From contig NZ_JACSMR010000005.1 of assembly GCF_018618755.1 (NCBI RefSeq), forward strand, positions 1-64,000: a stretch of 64,000 bases of DNA. The letters run 5' to 3'. The notes under the pieces are model-generated. The model did not search any database and had not been told where the DNA came from. It saw nothing but the letters and a program-made list of their open reading frames with translations. Shown here piece after piece: positions 7,853 through 17,495 of the stretch; position 1 is the first letter of the stretch, and every line of letters starts with the position of its first letter. The DNA is from Exiguobacterium sp. s193 (GTDB taxonomy: Bacteria; Bacillota; Bacilli; Exiguobacteriales; Exiguobacteriaceae). Made by a program: the position numbers and the translations under genes.

Positions 7853-7877
7853 GACGCCCCTTAGGCGTCTTTTTTTT
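7853..7877 (+). terminator. terminator hairpin at the right flank of repeat copy 1
   Basis: GACGCC (7853-7858) pairs with GGCGTC (7864-7869) and is followed by eight T. The -35 box of the next promoter begins inside the end of this T-run. Confidence 0.75.
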
Positions 7878-7904
7878 GACAAATTCTTAAACCAAGCGTA
7901 CAAT
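7876..7904 (+). promoter_or_regulatory. strong sigma-A promoter of the YhhQ-type gene
   Basis: A consensus TTGACA (7876-7881), a 17-bp spacer and TACAAT (7899-7904). The start codon at 7941 follows after about 30 nt with AAAGGGG as ribosome-binding site. No preQ1 riboswitch-like structure fits in this short leader. Confidence 0.8.
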
Positions 7905-7940
7905 TTTGAGCTGTATGACTTAGAAAGGGGCACATTTTGT

Positions 7941-8639
7941 ATGAATGAATGGTTATGGTTTCCCTCGATTCTCTTAACGATGGGATTATTGTTACTCAGT
8001 TATCGGTTCTTTGGTAGAACGGGTCTAATGGTCTGGATTGCACTTGCGACAATCGTTGCCAACATCCAAGTTACACAGCAAGTTGATATTTATTCGTATA
8101 TTTTCACGCTCGGTAACGTCGTTTACGGAAGCTGTTATCTGGCAACCGATATCTTAAATGAAAAATACGGAAAAAAAGTCGCACGACAAGGCGTCTTCTT
8201 AGGCTTCTTCTCCTTAATCGCAACGACAATCCTGATGCAGTATAGCTTACTCTATACGCCGCTCAATGATCCATTTGCGAAAGAGATGTCGGCATCGATG
8301 AACTTATTGTTCGGCTTACTACCTTGGATTGCACTCGGGAGCCTCGCTGCTTACCTCGTCTCTCAATTGTTCGATGTTTTTATGTATTCAAAAATCCGTC
8401 AAAAGACGGGTGAAAAGAAATTATGGTTGCGGACGACCGGATCGACCGTACTCAGTCAATTGATTGATACGTTGACATTTTGTGCGATTGCGTTTCATAG
8501 CCTCCCGTTCGACATCTGGTGGCAAATCTTTCTGACGACATATGTCGCGAAATTTGTCATCGCTTGGCTCGCGACACCCTTCATGTATCTCGCGAAGCGG
8601 ATGAAACCGTCTGCTGATTCGGCTGATCTCGCAGCATAA
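7941..8639 (+). CDS. queuosine-precursor transporter, YhhQ family
   Basis: This 232-residue protein has about six membrane helices. The family block YGSCYLATDILNEKYGKKVARQGVFLGF (about residues 61-88) with the conserved D-x-x-x-E, and the later QLIDTLTFCAIAF, fit the YhhQ/DUF165 (Vut_1) family, which imports preQ0/preQ1 for queuosine in tRNA. The longest frame reaches back into the repeat element, but ATG 7941 with AAAGGGG (7924-7930) and the promoter just upstream fixes the start. It is followed after 88 bp by the PilZ gene and may be co-transcribed with it. Confidence 0.85.
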   Translation: MNEWLWFPSILLTMGLLLLSYRFFGRTGLMVWIALATIVANIQVTQQVDIYSYIFTLGNVVYGSCYLATDILNEKYGKKVARQGVFLGFFSLIATTILMQYSLLYTPLNDPFAKEMSASMNLLFGLLPWIALGSLAAYLVSQLFDVFMYSKIRQKTGEKKLWLRTTGSTVLSQLIDTLTFCAIAFHSLPFDIWWQIFLTTYVAKFVIAWLATPFMYLAKRMKPSADSADLAA

Positions 8640-8727
8640 CTAAAGAAATCCAATGACTTCATTCATCAAATTGAGGATGGAAGATTTCATCAGATTAACG
8701 GATAATGGGAATTGGGAGGTGCTTTTG

Positions 8728-9084
8728 TTGAAAATCAAACGCAATGAACCTTTTCGTTACACATTTAAGGTACCGATCACAGGTGAATTTTATCTTGTCA
8801 AAGATGGGCGTCGTACGCCAACTGGATTGATGCAGATTCATAATATTTCTCCAAGTGGAATTGCCATCACGACGCCACTCAAATTACCGTTACAAAAATC
8901 AACAAAGATCATTGTCGAGTTCTCACTGCTCGCTAATACAGAACCATTGAAAATCGAAGGTCAACTCCTGCATGAAAAATGGATTGGAACGGATCACCTG
9001 TATGGTCTCCATCTCCACACGACAAAACAGGACCAAGACTCCATCATTCGATTGGTCAAACAAATCGCTAAAAATGAGCGCTAA
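8728..9084 (+). CDS. PilZ-domain protein (c-di-GMP effector candidate)
   Basis: The 118-residue protein is a single PilZ domain. It has FRYTFKVPITGEFYLV near residue 8 and the signature NISPSG near residue 45 ([D/N]xSxxG). The usual N-terminal RxxxR is degenerate here (R-Y-T-F-K), which may weaken c-di-GMP binding. The start is set at TTG 8728 because GGGAGG (8714-8719) lies 8 nt upstream; an ATG at 8653 would add 25 residues with no binding site. A diguanylate cyclase is encoded 4 kb away, so c-di-GMP signalling exists in this organism. The effector output is unknown. Confidence 0.75.
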   Translation: MKIKRNEPFRYTFKVPITGEFYLVKDGRRTPTGLMQIHNISPSGIAITTPLKLPLQKSTKIIVEFSLLANTEPLKIEGQLLHEKWIGTDHLYGLHLHTTKQDQDSIIRLVKQIAKNER

Positions 9085-9093
9085 CGAATAGAT

Positions 9094-9127
9094 CCCCTTT
9101 CTCGATGGATGAGAAAGGGGCTTTTGT
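9094..9127 (+). terminator. terminator of the PilZ gene
   Basis: CCCCTTTCTC (9094-9103) pairs with GAGAAAGGGG (9111-9120) and is followed by CTTTTGTT. Confidence 0.8.
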
Positions 9128-10795
9128 TCATGTCCGGTAAACGATTGCCTCAAATGAGCGCAATGTCAGTTGTCCGTTCGTCACAGTTGGTGATTCAAGA
9201 TAGTTTCCGATGACGATATCTGTCGTCTCGTGATCCACCTCAAGCAGGATGTCTGTTTCTGCAAACGAACAGTACACGTACCAGGTTTCTCCTTCATAGG
9301 TCCGCGAGTAAGCATAAACATCCTTCTGAGCCGTTTCAAGCAACGTATACTTACCGTATACGATCAAATCATGTTCGTGCCTCAATTGAATCAGCTTCTT
9401 ATAGTAATAAAAAATCGAATTCGGATCTTCTAGCGCCCGTTCAACATTAATTTCAGGATAGTTCGGATTGACCTTCAACCATGGTGTTCCTGTCGTGAAT
9501 CCTCCATGCTGCTCTGCATTCCACTGGATTGGTGTCCGCGCGTTATCACGTCCTTTTTGGTGGACTGCCTGCAGTAATGCTTCAGGATCTGTACCTTGGG
9601 CCATCCGCTCCTGCCACATGTTTCGGATTTCGATGTCTTCGTACTCCTCAATCGTCTTGAAGGCGACATTCGTCATCCCGATTTCTTCACCTTGATAGAT
9701 GTACGGAGTTCCTTTTAATAAGTGTAACAACGTCGCGAGCATCTTTGCCGACTCGACCCGGTATGTCGTATCATTACCGAAACGACTGACGACACGCGGT
9801 TGATCATGGTTGTTCCAATAGAGCGAGTTCCAGCCTTTATCGTGTAGCGCGACTTGCCATTTCGTAAAGTTATCTTTTAATTTATGTAAGTCAAACGGTA
9901 AGACGTCCCACTTTCCACCTGGACCTGAATCTAAATCCATATGTTCGAACGTAAAGACCATGTTGACCTCGTTTCGGGCAGGATCCGTATATAAGATTGC
10001 ATCTTCTGTCGTAGCGCCCGGCATTTCCCCGACGGTCAAGACATCATAGTTCCCGAACGACGCATCGTTCATCTCTTTTAAGTATTCATGGATTCGCGGA
10101 CCGTTGACGTAGTGTTGTCCCCCATCGCCATATAATGCCCCCGGTGCAACATCCGCATCTGGCAGACCTGGTGTTTTCGAAATCAAGTTGATGACATCCA
10201 TTCGGAACCCATCGATTCCCCGATCTAACCAGCGGGTGATCATCGCGTAAACCTCGTTGCGCAACTGTTCATTTTCCCAGTTCAGATCAGGCTGTTTTTT
10301 TGAAAAGAGGTGCAAGTAATATTCGTTTGTCGCTTCATCTAATTCCCAAGCCGGTCCCGAAAAAATCGAACCCCAATTGTTCGGCAACGTGCCATCGTCA
10401 TTTGCCGCCCGCCAAATATAATAGTCCCGATACGGATTGTCTTTACTTTTGCGCGACTCCGCGAACCAGGCGTGCTCATCTGAAGAATGATTGACGACTA
10501 AATCCATGACGATTTTAATCCCCCGTGCGTGCGCTTGCTCAAGCAATTGATCAAAATCATTCATCGTCCCAAACTCATGCATGATCGCTTCATAGTCACG
10601 AATATCATACCCATTGTCATCATTCGGCGAATCATAGACCGGGCTCAACCAAATGACATCAATCCCCAGTAATTTTAAGTAATCCAGTTTTTCAATGATT
10701 CCGACGAGATCACCGATCCCATCCCCATTCGAATCGTTAAAGCTACGCGGATAAATTTGATAGACTACACTATCATGCCACCATTTTCGTTCCAT
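9128..10795 (-). CDS. malL: oligo-1,6-glucosidase / alpha-glucosidase, GH13
   Basis: This 555-residue cytosolic glycoside hydrolase starts WWHDSVVYQIYPRSFNDSNGDGIGD, typical of the oligo-1,6-glucosidase subfamily. Catalytic residues are visible: the Asp nucleophile in GFRMDVIN (near residue 198), the acid/base Glu in TVGEMPG (near 255) and the transition-state Asp in NNHDQPR (near 328). Val after the nucleophile is the residue linked to alpha-1,6 rather than alpha-1,4 preference. It would cut isomaltose and malto-/isomalto-oligosaccharides taken into the cell. Monocistronic, with two operator-like palindromes upstream. Confidence 0.88.
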   Translation of the reverse strand: MERKWWHDSVVYQIYPRSFNDSNGDGIGDLVGIIEKLDYLKLLGIDVIWLSPVYDSPNDDNGYDIRDYEAIMHEFGTMNDFDQLLEQAHARGIKIVMDLVVNHSSDEHAWFAESRKSKDNPYRDYYIWRAANDDGTLPNNWGSIFSGPAWELDEATNEYYLHLFSKKQPDLNWENEQLRNEVYAMITRWLDRGIDGFRMDVINLISKTPGLPDADVAPGALYGDGGQHYVNGPRIHEYLKEMNDASFGNYDVLTVGEMPGATTEDAILYTDPARNEVNMVFTFEHMDLDSGPGGKWDVLPFDLHKLKDNFTKWQVALHDKGWNSLYWNNHDQPRVVSRFGNDTTYRVESAKMLATLLHLLKGTPYIYQGEEIGMTNVAFKTIEEYEDIEIRNMWQERMAQGTDPEALLQAVHQKGRDNARTPIQWNAEQHGGFTTGTPWLKVNPNYPEINVERALEDPNSIFYYYKKLIQLRHEHDLIVYGKYTLLETAQKDVYAYSRTYEGETWYVYCSFAETDILLEVDHETTDIVIGNYLESPTVTNGQLTLRSFEAIVYRT

Positions 10796-10826
10796 ACTTT
10801 GTCACCACTCCTCTATAATTGCTTTA

Positions 10827-10861
10827 GGCAAACGCTTGCACATTTCAGTTAAGCGCTTCCA
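10827..10861 (-). promoter_or_regulatory. two cre/LacI-type operators before malL
   Basis: On the minus strand TGCAAGCGTTTGCC (10828-10841) and TGGAAGCGCTTAAC (10848-10861) each have the centre-CG palindrome of CcpA cre boxes or of LacI-family sugar repressors. Each departs from the cre consensus at the last bases. They lie 30-65 bp upstream of the malL start, where a repressor would block the promoter. Confidence 0.6.
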
Positions 10862-11012
10862 ACGACTTCATCGCCATCGTACCATGTCATTTTGACTTAA
10901 AACAAGCGAATTCCGATATTTTAAACAGTACCATCGCATCGGTTTCCTCAGGCTTTTCATGTTTAAAGTATACCGATTGAGGAAAATAATTTGAGAAGGG
11001 AGGCGTTTCATT

Positions 11013-11624
11013 GTGTATCGCCGTTATTTTTTATTTTTAATTTGGATTGTCGCCATCGTCTTTATTTTAGCATTCGGAAACAATCGTATTTTTCCAGACG
11101 GTTTTTTATTTTCATTTCTCCGCTTTGATCAAAGTCAATTCGATACGTCGGCCCTAAGCTTATTCACCTTACTCGGAATCTATCCACTTGCTTTTTTCCT
11201 ACTCTTTTTAGATGAAAAGCGGTTTTTAAAACCTTCGCCGATGTTAGCGAGCCTCGGTGCTTTTGTCCTCGGTTCGTTCGTCTTAATGCCGTATCTCGCG
11301 CTCGCGATTCCGCGTCAGACCTTCTTACCATTCCGCAGGCGCTCCTGGGTCCTGGTTGTCGTCCCAATCCTCGCATTCCTCTCTGCTTGCATCATTTGGA
11401 TTGCCTTAGCTCGTTCCGACTGGTCGATCTTTGCACTTTATTTCATGACGAATCAGTTCGTTCGGACGATGAGCGTTGACATTGTGATGTTCTATATCCT
11501 GCAACTATTCATGTTTTTTCGGATTCGCAGTCGGACAGAAACGCGCCCGGGCTGGCGTGACTTCATTCCATTGTTCGGATTGTTCAGTTACCTCTTCCGT
11601 CGACATGTCTCGGGCTCTTCCTAA
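11013..11624 (+). CDS. integral membrane protein of unknown function
   Basis: The 203-residue protein has about five to six hydrophobic helices (about residues 5-22, 46-65, 78-98, 110-130, 135-150, 155-170) and a basic C-terminal tail. I recognise no conserved motif or family. The start is GTG with GGGAGG 9 nt upstream. It stands about 56 bp before thyA and in the same direction, so it may be co-transcribed with thyA-dfrA, but there is a TACAAT-like box in the gap. Confidence 0.65.
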   Translation: MYRRYFLFLIWIVAIVFILAFGNNRIFPDGFLFSFLRFDQSQFDTSALSLFTLLGIYPLAFFLLFLDEKRFLKPSPMLASLGAFVLGSFVLMPYLALAIPRQTFLPFRRRSWVLVVVPILAFLSACIIWIALARSDWSIFALYFMTNQFVRTMSVDIVMFYILQLFMFFRIRSRTETRPGWRDFIPLFGLFSYLFRRHVSGSS

Positions 11625-11680
11625 GGTCCGAGATTTCAGCTACAATAGAAATTTAGAGAGCTAGAGGGGGAATTTTTGCG

Positions 11681-12475
11681 ATGAAACAATATCATGACTT
11701 ATGCCAAGAAATTCTGACGAACGGGACATTAAAAGAGGACCGGACGGGAACGGGAACGACGAGCATCTTCGGTCATCAGATGCGCTTCCCATTAAAAGAC
11801 GGTTTTCCAATGGTCACGACGAAAAAATTACATATGAAGTCAATCATCCATGAGTTGATTTGGTTCATTTCAGGAGAGACGAATATTTCTTATCTGAAGG
11901 AAAACGGAGTCCGTATCTGGAATGAGTGGGCTGACGAAGACGGAAATCTGGGCCCCGTTTACGGAGCACAGTGGCGTTCCTTCCCTAAGCCGGACGGTAC
12001 GACTGTCGATCAACTCGCGAACGTCATCGAGCAAATCAAAACGAATCCCGATTCACGACGGTTGATCGTGAGTGCCTGGAATCCGGGGCAGCTCGACGAG
12101 ATGGCTTTGCCACCGTGCCACTTACTTTTTCAATTTTACGTTGCTGACGGAAAACTTTCATGCCAACTTTATCAACGTTCGGCGGATGTTTTCTTAGGTG
12201 TTCCGTTCAATATCGCTTCTTACGCCCTGTTGACACATATGATTGCTCATGTCTGCAAACTAGAAGTCGGTGATTTCGTGCATACACTCGGAGATGCCCA
12301 CATCTACTCGAATCATCTCGATCAAGTCAATCTCCAGCTGAGCCGTTCACCGAAGCCATTACCGCGTCTCCGTTTCGCGCGTGAGGTGTCAAGAATTGAA
12401 GACTTCCGCTTTGAAGATATCATCATCGAAGGGTATGATCCTGATCCACACATTAAAGGAGTCGTCGCCGTATGA
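11681..12475 (+). CDS. thyA: thymidylate synthase ThyA
   Basis: This 264-residue enzyme makes dTMP from dUMP with methylene-tetrahydrofolate. It carries the catalytic loop [13 protein letters not shown] (Cys near residue 146), [19 protein letters not shown] near 167-186 and the end motif [13 protein letters not shown] near 206. The length matches the E. coli and B. subtilis ThyB class. ATG is preceded by AGAGGGGG. Its stop overlaps the dfrA start by 4 bp (ATGA), so the two are translationally coupled. Confidence 0.95.
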   Translation: MKQYHDLCQEILTNGTLKEDRTGTGTTSIFGHQMRFPLKDGFPMVTTKKLHMKSIIHELIWFISGETNISYLKENGVRIWNEWADEDGNLGPVYGAQWRSFPKPDGTTVDQLANVIEQIKTNPDSRRLIVSAWNPGQLDEMALPPCHLLFQFYVADGKLSCQLYQRSADVFLGVPFNIASYALLTHMIAHVCKLEVGDFVHTLGDAHIYSNHLDQVNLQLSRSPKPLPRLRFAREVSRIEDFRFEDIIIEGYDPDPHIKGVVAV

Positions 12476-12951
12476 TTTCGCATATCGTTGCCTATACAAA
12501 TAATCGTGTCATCGGTCGCGATAACGCGATGCCTTGGCATCTGCCAGCTGATTTAGCGCATTTTAAACGTGTGACGCTCGGAAAACCGATTATCATGGGA
12601 CGAAAGACGTTCGAGTCGATTGGTCGCCCGTTACCCGGCAGACAAAACATCGTCGTCACACGTGATGAACAGTTCCAGGCAGAAGGGATTACGATTTGGA
12701 AAAACCTCGACCGCCTGTCCGAATTTACTGACTCAGAAGAGGAAGTCTTTTTGATAGGTGGAGGCGAGCTCTTTCGCCAAACGTTATCGGTCGCCAAACG
12801 ACTATATGTGACTGAAATCGAAGCAGACTTAGACGGGGATGTTTTTTATCCAGCGATCCCCTCACAGTTTACGCTACGCGACGAAGCCTTTTATCCGGCA
12901 AACAAAGAAAATGAATTTGCTTTCACAATCAAACAATTTGAACGGTCTTAA
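12472..12951 (+). CDS. dfrA: dihydrofolate reductase
   Basis: This 159-residue enzyme regenerates tetrahydrofolate consumed by ThyA. Typical features are the N-terminal [27 protein letters not shown] with the catalytic Asp in the P-W-H-L-P-A-D segment (near residue 27), [16 protein letters not shown] near 43-58 and FLIGGGELF near 94. Normal length. It is coupled to thyA through a 4-bp overlap and is followed by a terminator. Confidence 0.95.
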   Translation: MISHIVAYTNNRVIGRDNAMPWHLPADLAHFKRVTLGKPIIMGRKTFESIGRPLPGRQNIVVTRDEQFQAEGITIWKNLDRLSEFTDSEEEVFLIGGGELFRQTLSVAKRLYVTEIEADLDGDVFYPAIPSQFTLRDEAFYPANKENEFAFTIKQFERS

Positions 12952-12952
12952 C

Positions 12953-13013
12953 AAAAAAAGCCTATGTGCTTCTGATGCTTCCAAAAAGGAAGATCGGAAA
13001 CACGTAGGCTTTT
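12953..13013 (+). terminator. terminator of thyA-dfrA
   Basis: AAAAAAGCCTA(TGTG) pairs with (CACG)TAGGCTTTTT, with an inner CTTCC/GGAAG stem. The T-run on the plus strand serves dfrA; the A-run makes it usable for the convergent gene too. Confidence 0.75.
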
Positions 13014-13026
13014 TCATGGATAGGTA

Positions 13027-14544
13027 TCAGGTCAAACTCAGTACCCATTGCCGGATTTGTTCCTCGACCTGTTCAAGTTCAAGCGGAAGGAGACAGTAGT
13101 CGGTGACCCCACGCTGCAATGCTTCACCAAGCAGCGCATCTTCCTCCTCGACTACGACGATCGTATCAATGATTCGTCCACGCTCCTGCTTCCATTGCTC
13201 GAGCAGTCGGAAGTCCGACGCTGCCACCACATCGAGTGGAACAAGATGGAGTTCAACCTCTGCATCGGTCGTCGTCGTAAACGGCGACACGCGGAAGTGA
13301 TACTTCGGATGCGTCGGGATGTCGATATTTTGTAAGCGTTCTGCCTCGACCCCTTCGACTTTAATCATCCCTGCGATTTTTTCTTTTTCTGCTGTCACGG
13401 AATACATCACGACTTGATTCCGACCTTTACGTTTTGCCTGATAGAGTGCTTCATCCGCTTCTGAGGTCGTATCTTCTAAATCAGACGATGGTTGATCAAT
13501 CAGCGTAAAGCCAATCGAGACCGTGACCTTTAGTCCATTTGCAAACATATGCTGTTCGATTCGCTGACGGACTTTTTCCATCGTCGCACATGCTACATCG
13601 CTACTATCGGTACTAAAGAGCAACATGAACTCCTCTCCACCAAACCGAATCAATTCATCCTCTTGCCGAATCGTTTGTTTCGTCAATGCGGCAAGTTCGG
13701 ATAAAACCAAGTCGCCTGTCGGATGCCCGTATAGGTCATTGATTCGCTTAAAGTGATCGAGATCAAAGATGGCTAACGCGAATAATTGACCGTCACGTGC
13801 TAGACGTGACGTACGACGTTGAAAGGCATTTTGTAAGTACTTCCGATTAAACGCCCCCGTCAACTCATCGACGAGGATTGTCGATGAAACAATCCGGAGC
13901 TTACGGAGTAGTTGTTTTAAGCGAATCTGCCGTTCATCTAGCGTCACGGTCTCGTCCCAGTAGTCATCTGCCCCAAGTTGATAACACTGTTGACGAATTC
14001 GTTGATTCGCTTCCCCGACGATGATTAATGGAATGAATGTCGCTTCTAACTTCTTGATGAGTTTATCGACATACTCTTTTTTTGTAGTTCGAATGAGATC
14101 ATAATCAATTAGCAGTGCATCAATCGGCAAATCATAACCCACTTCAAGCGCATCTTCGACGGAACCAAAAAAACGGGTCATATAACGTTCATTCTCCAAC
14201 GCTTTTTTCCACTGGATGTTATCTAAAAAACGTTTCGTAATCGAGACAATCAATTCTTTTCGGACCATCTTTTTTCGACCGTGAGCCGATACGTAATCAA
14301 TGACGGGACGTAACTGTGTCAGAACAAGTTCATGATTGACAGTTTCTCCTGCTGGGAGTTCTTGTTCAAGACGCGTTGCTTGCTGTGCAAAAAATGCCAT
14401 GTCCTCTTGTTGTCCGAGTCGTTCGAGCCAACTCGCGAATACCCTCAACTCTTCGGTCGGGACTGAAGACATGCGTAACAAACGTTCCACCATCAAAATC
14501 GTCTGATTGATCTGTTTTTCTATCTTGTTTTGCTTGTTTTCCAA
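13027..14544 (-). CDS. diguanylate cyclase with two receiver-like domains
   Basis: This 505-residue soluble protein has four parts: a helical N-terminus (about 1-115), a receiver-like domain (about 125-215, DALLIDYDL and IPLIIVGE), a GGDEF domain (about 225-385) and a second receiver-like domain (about 400-505). The active site is intact (FGGEEF) and an I-site RxxD (R-Q-E-D) lies five residues before it, so it should make c-di-GMP with product inhibition. The start is TTG with GGGGAGG just upstream. Receiver domains on both sides of GGDEF are uncommon. The C-terminal one lacks an obvious phospho-acceptor Asp. Confidence 0.85.
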   Translation of the reverse strand: MENKQNKIEKQINQTILMVERLLRMSSVPTEELRVFASWLERLGQQEDMAFFAQQATRLEQELPAGETVNHELVLTQLRPVIDYVSAHGRKKMVRKELIVSITKRFLDNIQWKKALENERYMTRFFGSVEDALEVGYDLPIDALLIDYDLIRTTKKEYVDKLIKKLEATFIPLIIVGEANQRIRQQCYQLGADDYWDETVTLDERQIRLKQLLRKLRIVSSTILVDELTGAFNRKYLQNAFQRRTSRLARDGQLFALAIFDLDHFKRINDLYGHPTGDLVLSELAALTKQTIRQEDELIRFGGEEFMLLFSTDSSDVACATMEKVRQRIEQHMFANGLKVTVSIGFTLIDQPSSDLEDTTSEADEALYQAKRKGRNQVVMYSVTAEKEKIAGMIKVEGVEAERLQNIDIPTHPKYHFRVSPFTTTTDAEVELHLVPLDVVAASDFRLLEQWKQERGRIIDTIVVVEEEDALLGEALQRGVTDYCLLPLELEQVEEQIRQWVLSLT

Positions 14545-14597
14545 AACATCCTCCCCCTCTTTCTACACAACCGAGACAATCGTTTCTTCGAGTGCAT

Positions 14598-14622
14598 AGA
14601 AAACGAGGGAGGTTTCCTCGCT
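14598..14622 (-). terminator. terminator upstream of the cyclase gene, after fumC
   Basis: On the minus strand CGAGG pairs with CCTCG (plus arms 14604-14608 and 14616-14620) and is followed by TTTTCT. It lies just past the fumC stop codon. Confidence 0.6.
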
Positions 14623-14633
14623 TTCGAATTCAA

Positions 14634-16028
14634 TTACGCTTTTAAGTTCGGACTAATCATGTTTGCCGGGACAATCCATTGATCGTACTCCGCTTCCGTT
14701 AGTAAACCGGTTGCTAATGCCGCTTCTTTAAGCGTCGTCCCGTTCTTATGCGCTGCTTTCGCAATCTTCGCCGCATTTTCGTATCCAATGTGTGGATTCA
14801 ATGCCGTGACGAGCATCAGTGAACGCTCGACGTTATCATCGATCACTGTCCGTTCCGGCTCAATGCCAACTGCACAGTGGTCGTTGAACGAATGGAGCGC
14901 ATCCGTCAACAGACGAACCGACTGAATGAAATTGTACATGATGACTGGCTTGAAGACGTTCAATTCAAAGTTTCCTTGACTCGCAGCGAACCCGATTGTC
15001 GTATCATTTCCAAGTACTTGGGCAGCAACCATCGTCAACGCTTCACTCTGCGTCGGGTTGACTTTTCCCGGCATGATCGAACTACCCGGTTCATTTTCAG
15101 GAATCGTGATTTCTCCGATTCCGGCGCGCGGACCTGACGCAAGCCAGCGGACGTCATTCGCAATTTTCATCGCGTCCATCGCCAGTGCCTTAATCGCTCC
15201 GTGCGTAAACACGAGCTGATCGTGGCTCGTCAACGCATGGAATTTGTTTTCCGCGCTGACGAACGATTTACCTGTTTCTTCACTCATTTTTTGAGCGGCA
15301 CGGTCTCCGAATTCCGGATGGGCATTAATCCCTGTCCCAACAGCCGTTCCACCAATCGCGAGTTCCGTCAACGGATCGAGTGTCAACGCAATCATTTTTT
15401 TAGATAAATCGAGCATCCGGACCCATCCGCTGATTTCTTGCCCCAGCGTAATTGGCGTCGCATCTTGTAAATGCGTCCGACCAATCTTGACGATGTCTGC
15501 GAAAGCCTTCGCTTTTTCGTCAAGTGTTGCATGGATCGCCTCAATCGCCGGGAACAGGTCATCGATGACGACCGTTTTCGCTGCGATGTGCATCGCTGTT
15601 GGATATGTATCATTTGAACTTTGTGACTTATTGACGTCATCATTCGGGTGAATCGTCAAGTCGCTCCCACGCTCTTGTAACTTACGCGTCCCGACACGCG
15701 CAATCACTTCGTTGACGTTCATGTTCGATTGTGTGCCAGATCCCGTTTGCCAAACAACGAGTGGAAACTCATCATCGAATTGCCCCGCGATGATTTCGTC
15801 ACATACTTCGGCAATTACGTCTGCTTTTTCCCCGTCGAGAACGCCTAAATCACGGTTGGCTAATGCCGCACCTTTTTTAAGGACAGCAAATGCCCGAATG
15901 ATTTCAAGCGGCATTTTTTCCGTACCGATTTTAAAGTTTTCTAAGCTCCGTTGTGTTTGTGCGCCCCATTCTTTTGAATCCAGGACACGAATTTCCCCCA
16001 TCGTGTCATGCTCTAAACGATACTCCAT
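14634..16028 (-). CDS. fumC: class II fumarate hydratase
   Basis: This 464-residue TCA-cycle enzyme interconverts fumarate and malate. It has the superfamily signature [16 protein letters not shown] (near residues 316-331, with the catalytic serine), the substrate loops [16 protein letters not shown] near 103 and [16 protein letters not shown] near 184. Iron-free class II, normal length. ATG follows AAGGGGG. It is monocistronic and divergent from the CorC-like gene. Confidence 0.95.
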   Translation of the reverse strand: MEYRLEHDTMGEIRVLDSKEWGAQTQRSLENFKIGTEKMPLEIIRAFAVLKKGAALANRDLGVLDGEKADVIAEVCDEIIAGQFDDEFPLVVWQTGSGTQSNMNVNEVIARVGTRKLQERGSDLTIHPNDDVNKSQSSNDTYPTAMHIAAKTVVIDDLFPAIEAIHATLDEKAKAFADIVKIGRTHLQDATPITLGQEISGWVRMLDLSKKMIALTLDPLTELAIGGTAVGTGINAHPEFGDRAAQKMSEETGKSFVSAENKFHALTSHDQLVFTHGAIKALAMDAMKIANDVRWLASGPRAGIGEITIPENEPGSSIMPGKVNPTQSEALTMVAAQVLGNDTTIGFAASQGNFELNVFKPVIMYNFIQSVRLLTDALHSFNDHCAVGIEPERTVIDDNVERSLMLVTALNPHIGYENAAKIAKAAHKNGTTLKEAALATGLLTEAEYDQWIVPANMISPNLKA

Positions 16029-16147
16029 TGTTTGTATCCCCCTTTTTTCATCTTACACCTTATCAGTTTAACGGAAAAAACAGCGAATGGGAATGATAGA
16101 GCGTCGTTTGGGGAATAGTTTGTTAATTGAGAAGGAGTGAATGCACT

Positions 16148-17440
16148 ATGTGGTTTATCAATCTGACGATTGTCCTGCTTTTAATCCTCGCAAATGGGAT
16201 TTTTGCGATGACAGAACTTGCCCTCTTGTCATCAAAACGTCAAAAATTACAACAGTACGCTGATGACGGGAAAAAATCAGCACAAATCGCTCTTGAATTT
16301 TTAGATCGGCCGACCGATTTATTATCGACCGTTCAAGTCGGAATCACCTTGATCGGCATCGTCAACGGCGCATTTGGTGGCGCAGCCCTCTCCCAACCTG
16401 TCATCAACTGGCTAGCCCAGTTTTCATGGCTGTCTGCCTATGCCAGTACACTCGGATACATTTTCGTCGTGACGATCATCACCTATATTTCACTCGTCAT
16501 CGGTGAATTGGTCCCGAAACGGATTGCCCTTGTCAGTCCGGAACGGGTCACGATGTGGCTCGCCCAACCGATGCGGTTTTTTTCGTCGCTCTTACGTCCC
16601 TTCATCTACATCTTAAGCAAATCAACGAGTGGGATTTTCCGGTTGATTGGACTGGATCGTCTTGAAAGCGAAGACGAGACGGAAGATGAGGTCAAACAAT
16701 TGTTGATTCGTGGTGCGAAGGAAGGGGTCTTCGCAGACTCAGAAGCTGAACAAGTTTCGCGCGTCTTTGCATTTCATGATCAATATGCCTATGAATTGAT
16801 GGAACCGCGGACCGTCACGGAATGGATTGATTTAAATGATTCAAACGAACAAATTTTAACGGACTTACGACAAGCAAAACACCGAAACCTCCCCGTCGGT
16901 CATGAAGATTTAGATCATTTCGTCGGCTATATCGATGCAAAAGAAGTCTTATCTTCCGATACACCAGCCTTGACGATTGAACGCTATATTCAGACACCCT
17001 TAATCGTCCCCCGCCAATTGAAAGCGACGGATTTACTCGAACGGATGCGCAAAGAGACCGTTTCGATTGCATTCGTACTCGATGAATACGGTGGATTTTT
17101 AGGGATGATCACCTTATTTGATATTTTAGAGGCATTCGTCGGTGAGATTTCAACGGTCGAGGAGGAACCGGAACTCGTCATCCGTAGTGACGGCTCCTAT
17201 TTGGCAGACGGACTGTTACACATCGATGACTTGAAGCGAACGCTTGGTATCACGACACCGCTTCCTGGCGAGTTGCAAAATGCTTATCACACCGTCGCTG
17301 GATTGATTTTGTATACGCTCGGTGAATTTCCGATGCGTGGAAGTCATGTCGTCATTGCCGACTATCGGTTCGAAGTCGTCGATTTGGACGGACGTCGGAT
17401 AGACCAAGTTTTAATTGAAAAAAATTCGCTTGATGCATAA
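16148..17440 (+). CDS. CNNM/CorC-like membrane protein (DUF21-CBS-CorC_HlyC)
   Basis: The 430-residue protein has an N-terminal CNNM (DUF21) transmembrane domain (about 1-190, SSKRQKLQQYADDG and GELVPKRIAL), a pair of CBS domains (about 205-330) and a C-terminal CorC/HlyC domain (about 345-425, ADGLLHIDDL). Members are linked to Mg2+ efflux or divalent-metal homeostasis, although they are often labelled hemolysins. ATG 16148 is preceded by GAAGGAG; the longer frame from 16127 starts before that box. Which cation is moved cannot be read from sequence. Confidence 0.85.
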   Translation: MWFINLTIVLLLILANGIFAMTELALLSSKRQKLQQYADDGKKSAQIALEFLDRPTDLLSTVQVGITLIGIVNGAFGGAALSQPVINWLAQFSWLSAYASTLGYIFVVTIITYISLVIGELVPKRIALVSPERVTMWLAQPMRFFSSLLRPFIYILSKSTSGIFRLIGLDRLESEDETEDEVKQLLIRGAKEGVFADSEAEQVSRVFAFHDQYAYELMEPRTVTEWIDLNDSNEQILTDLRQAKHRNLPVGHEDLDHFVGYIDAKEVLSSDTPALTIERYIQTPLIVPRQLKATDLLERMRKETVSIAFVLDEYGGFLGMITLFDILEAFVGEISTVEEEPELVIRSDGSYLADGLLHIDDLKRTLGITTPLPGELQNAYHTVAGLILYTLGEFPMRGSHVVIADYRFEVVDLDGRRIDQVLIEKNSLDA

Positions 17441-17495
17441 AAAAACAGCGACCAGCTTGCCCCGAATCATTCGGTCAAGATGGTCGCTGTTTTAA
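17441..17495. terminator. bidirectional terminator between two convergent genes
   Basis: AACAGCGACCA (17444-17454) pairs with TGGTCGCTGTT (17481-17491), with A-run before and T-run after. Confidence 0.85.

Noticed and set aside
7574..7933. 119-codon ORFs inside both repeats as a possible encoded protein
   Set aside because: The two frames share only the middle part; starts and ends differ and the indel and substitutions do not look codon-aware. The match is explained by DNA similarity.
7878..7940. preQ1 riboswitch before the YhhQ-type transporter
   Set aside because: The leader after the promoter is about 30 nt and shows no hairpin with an A-rich tail.
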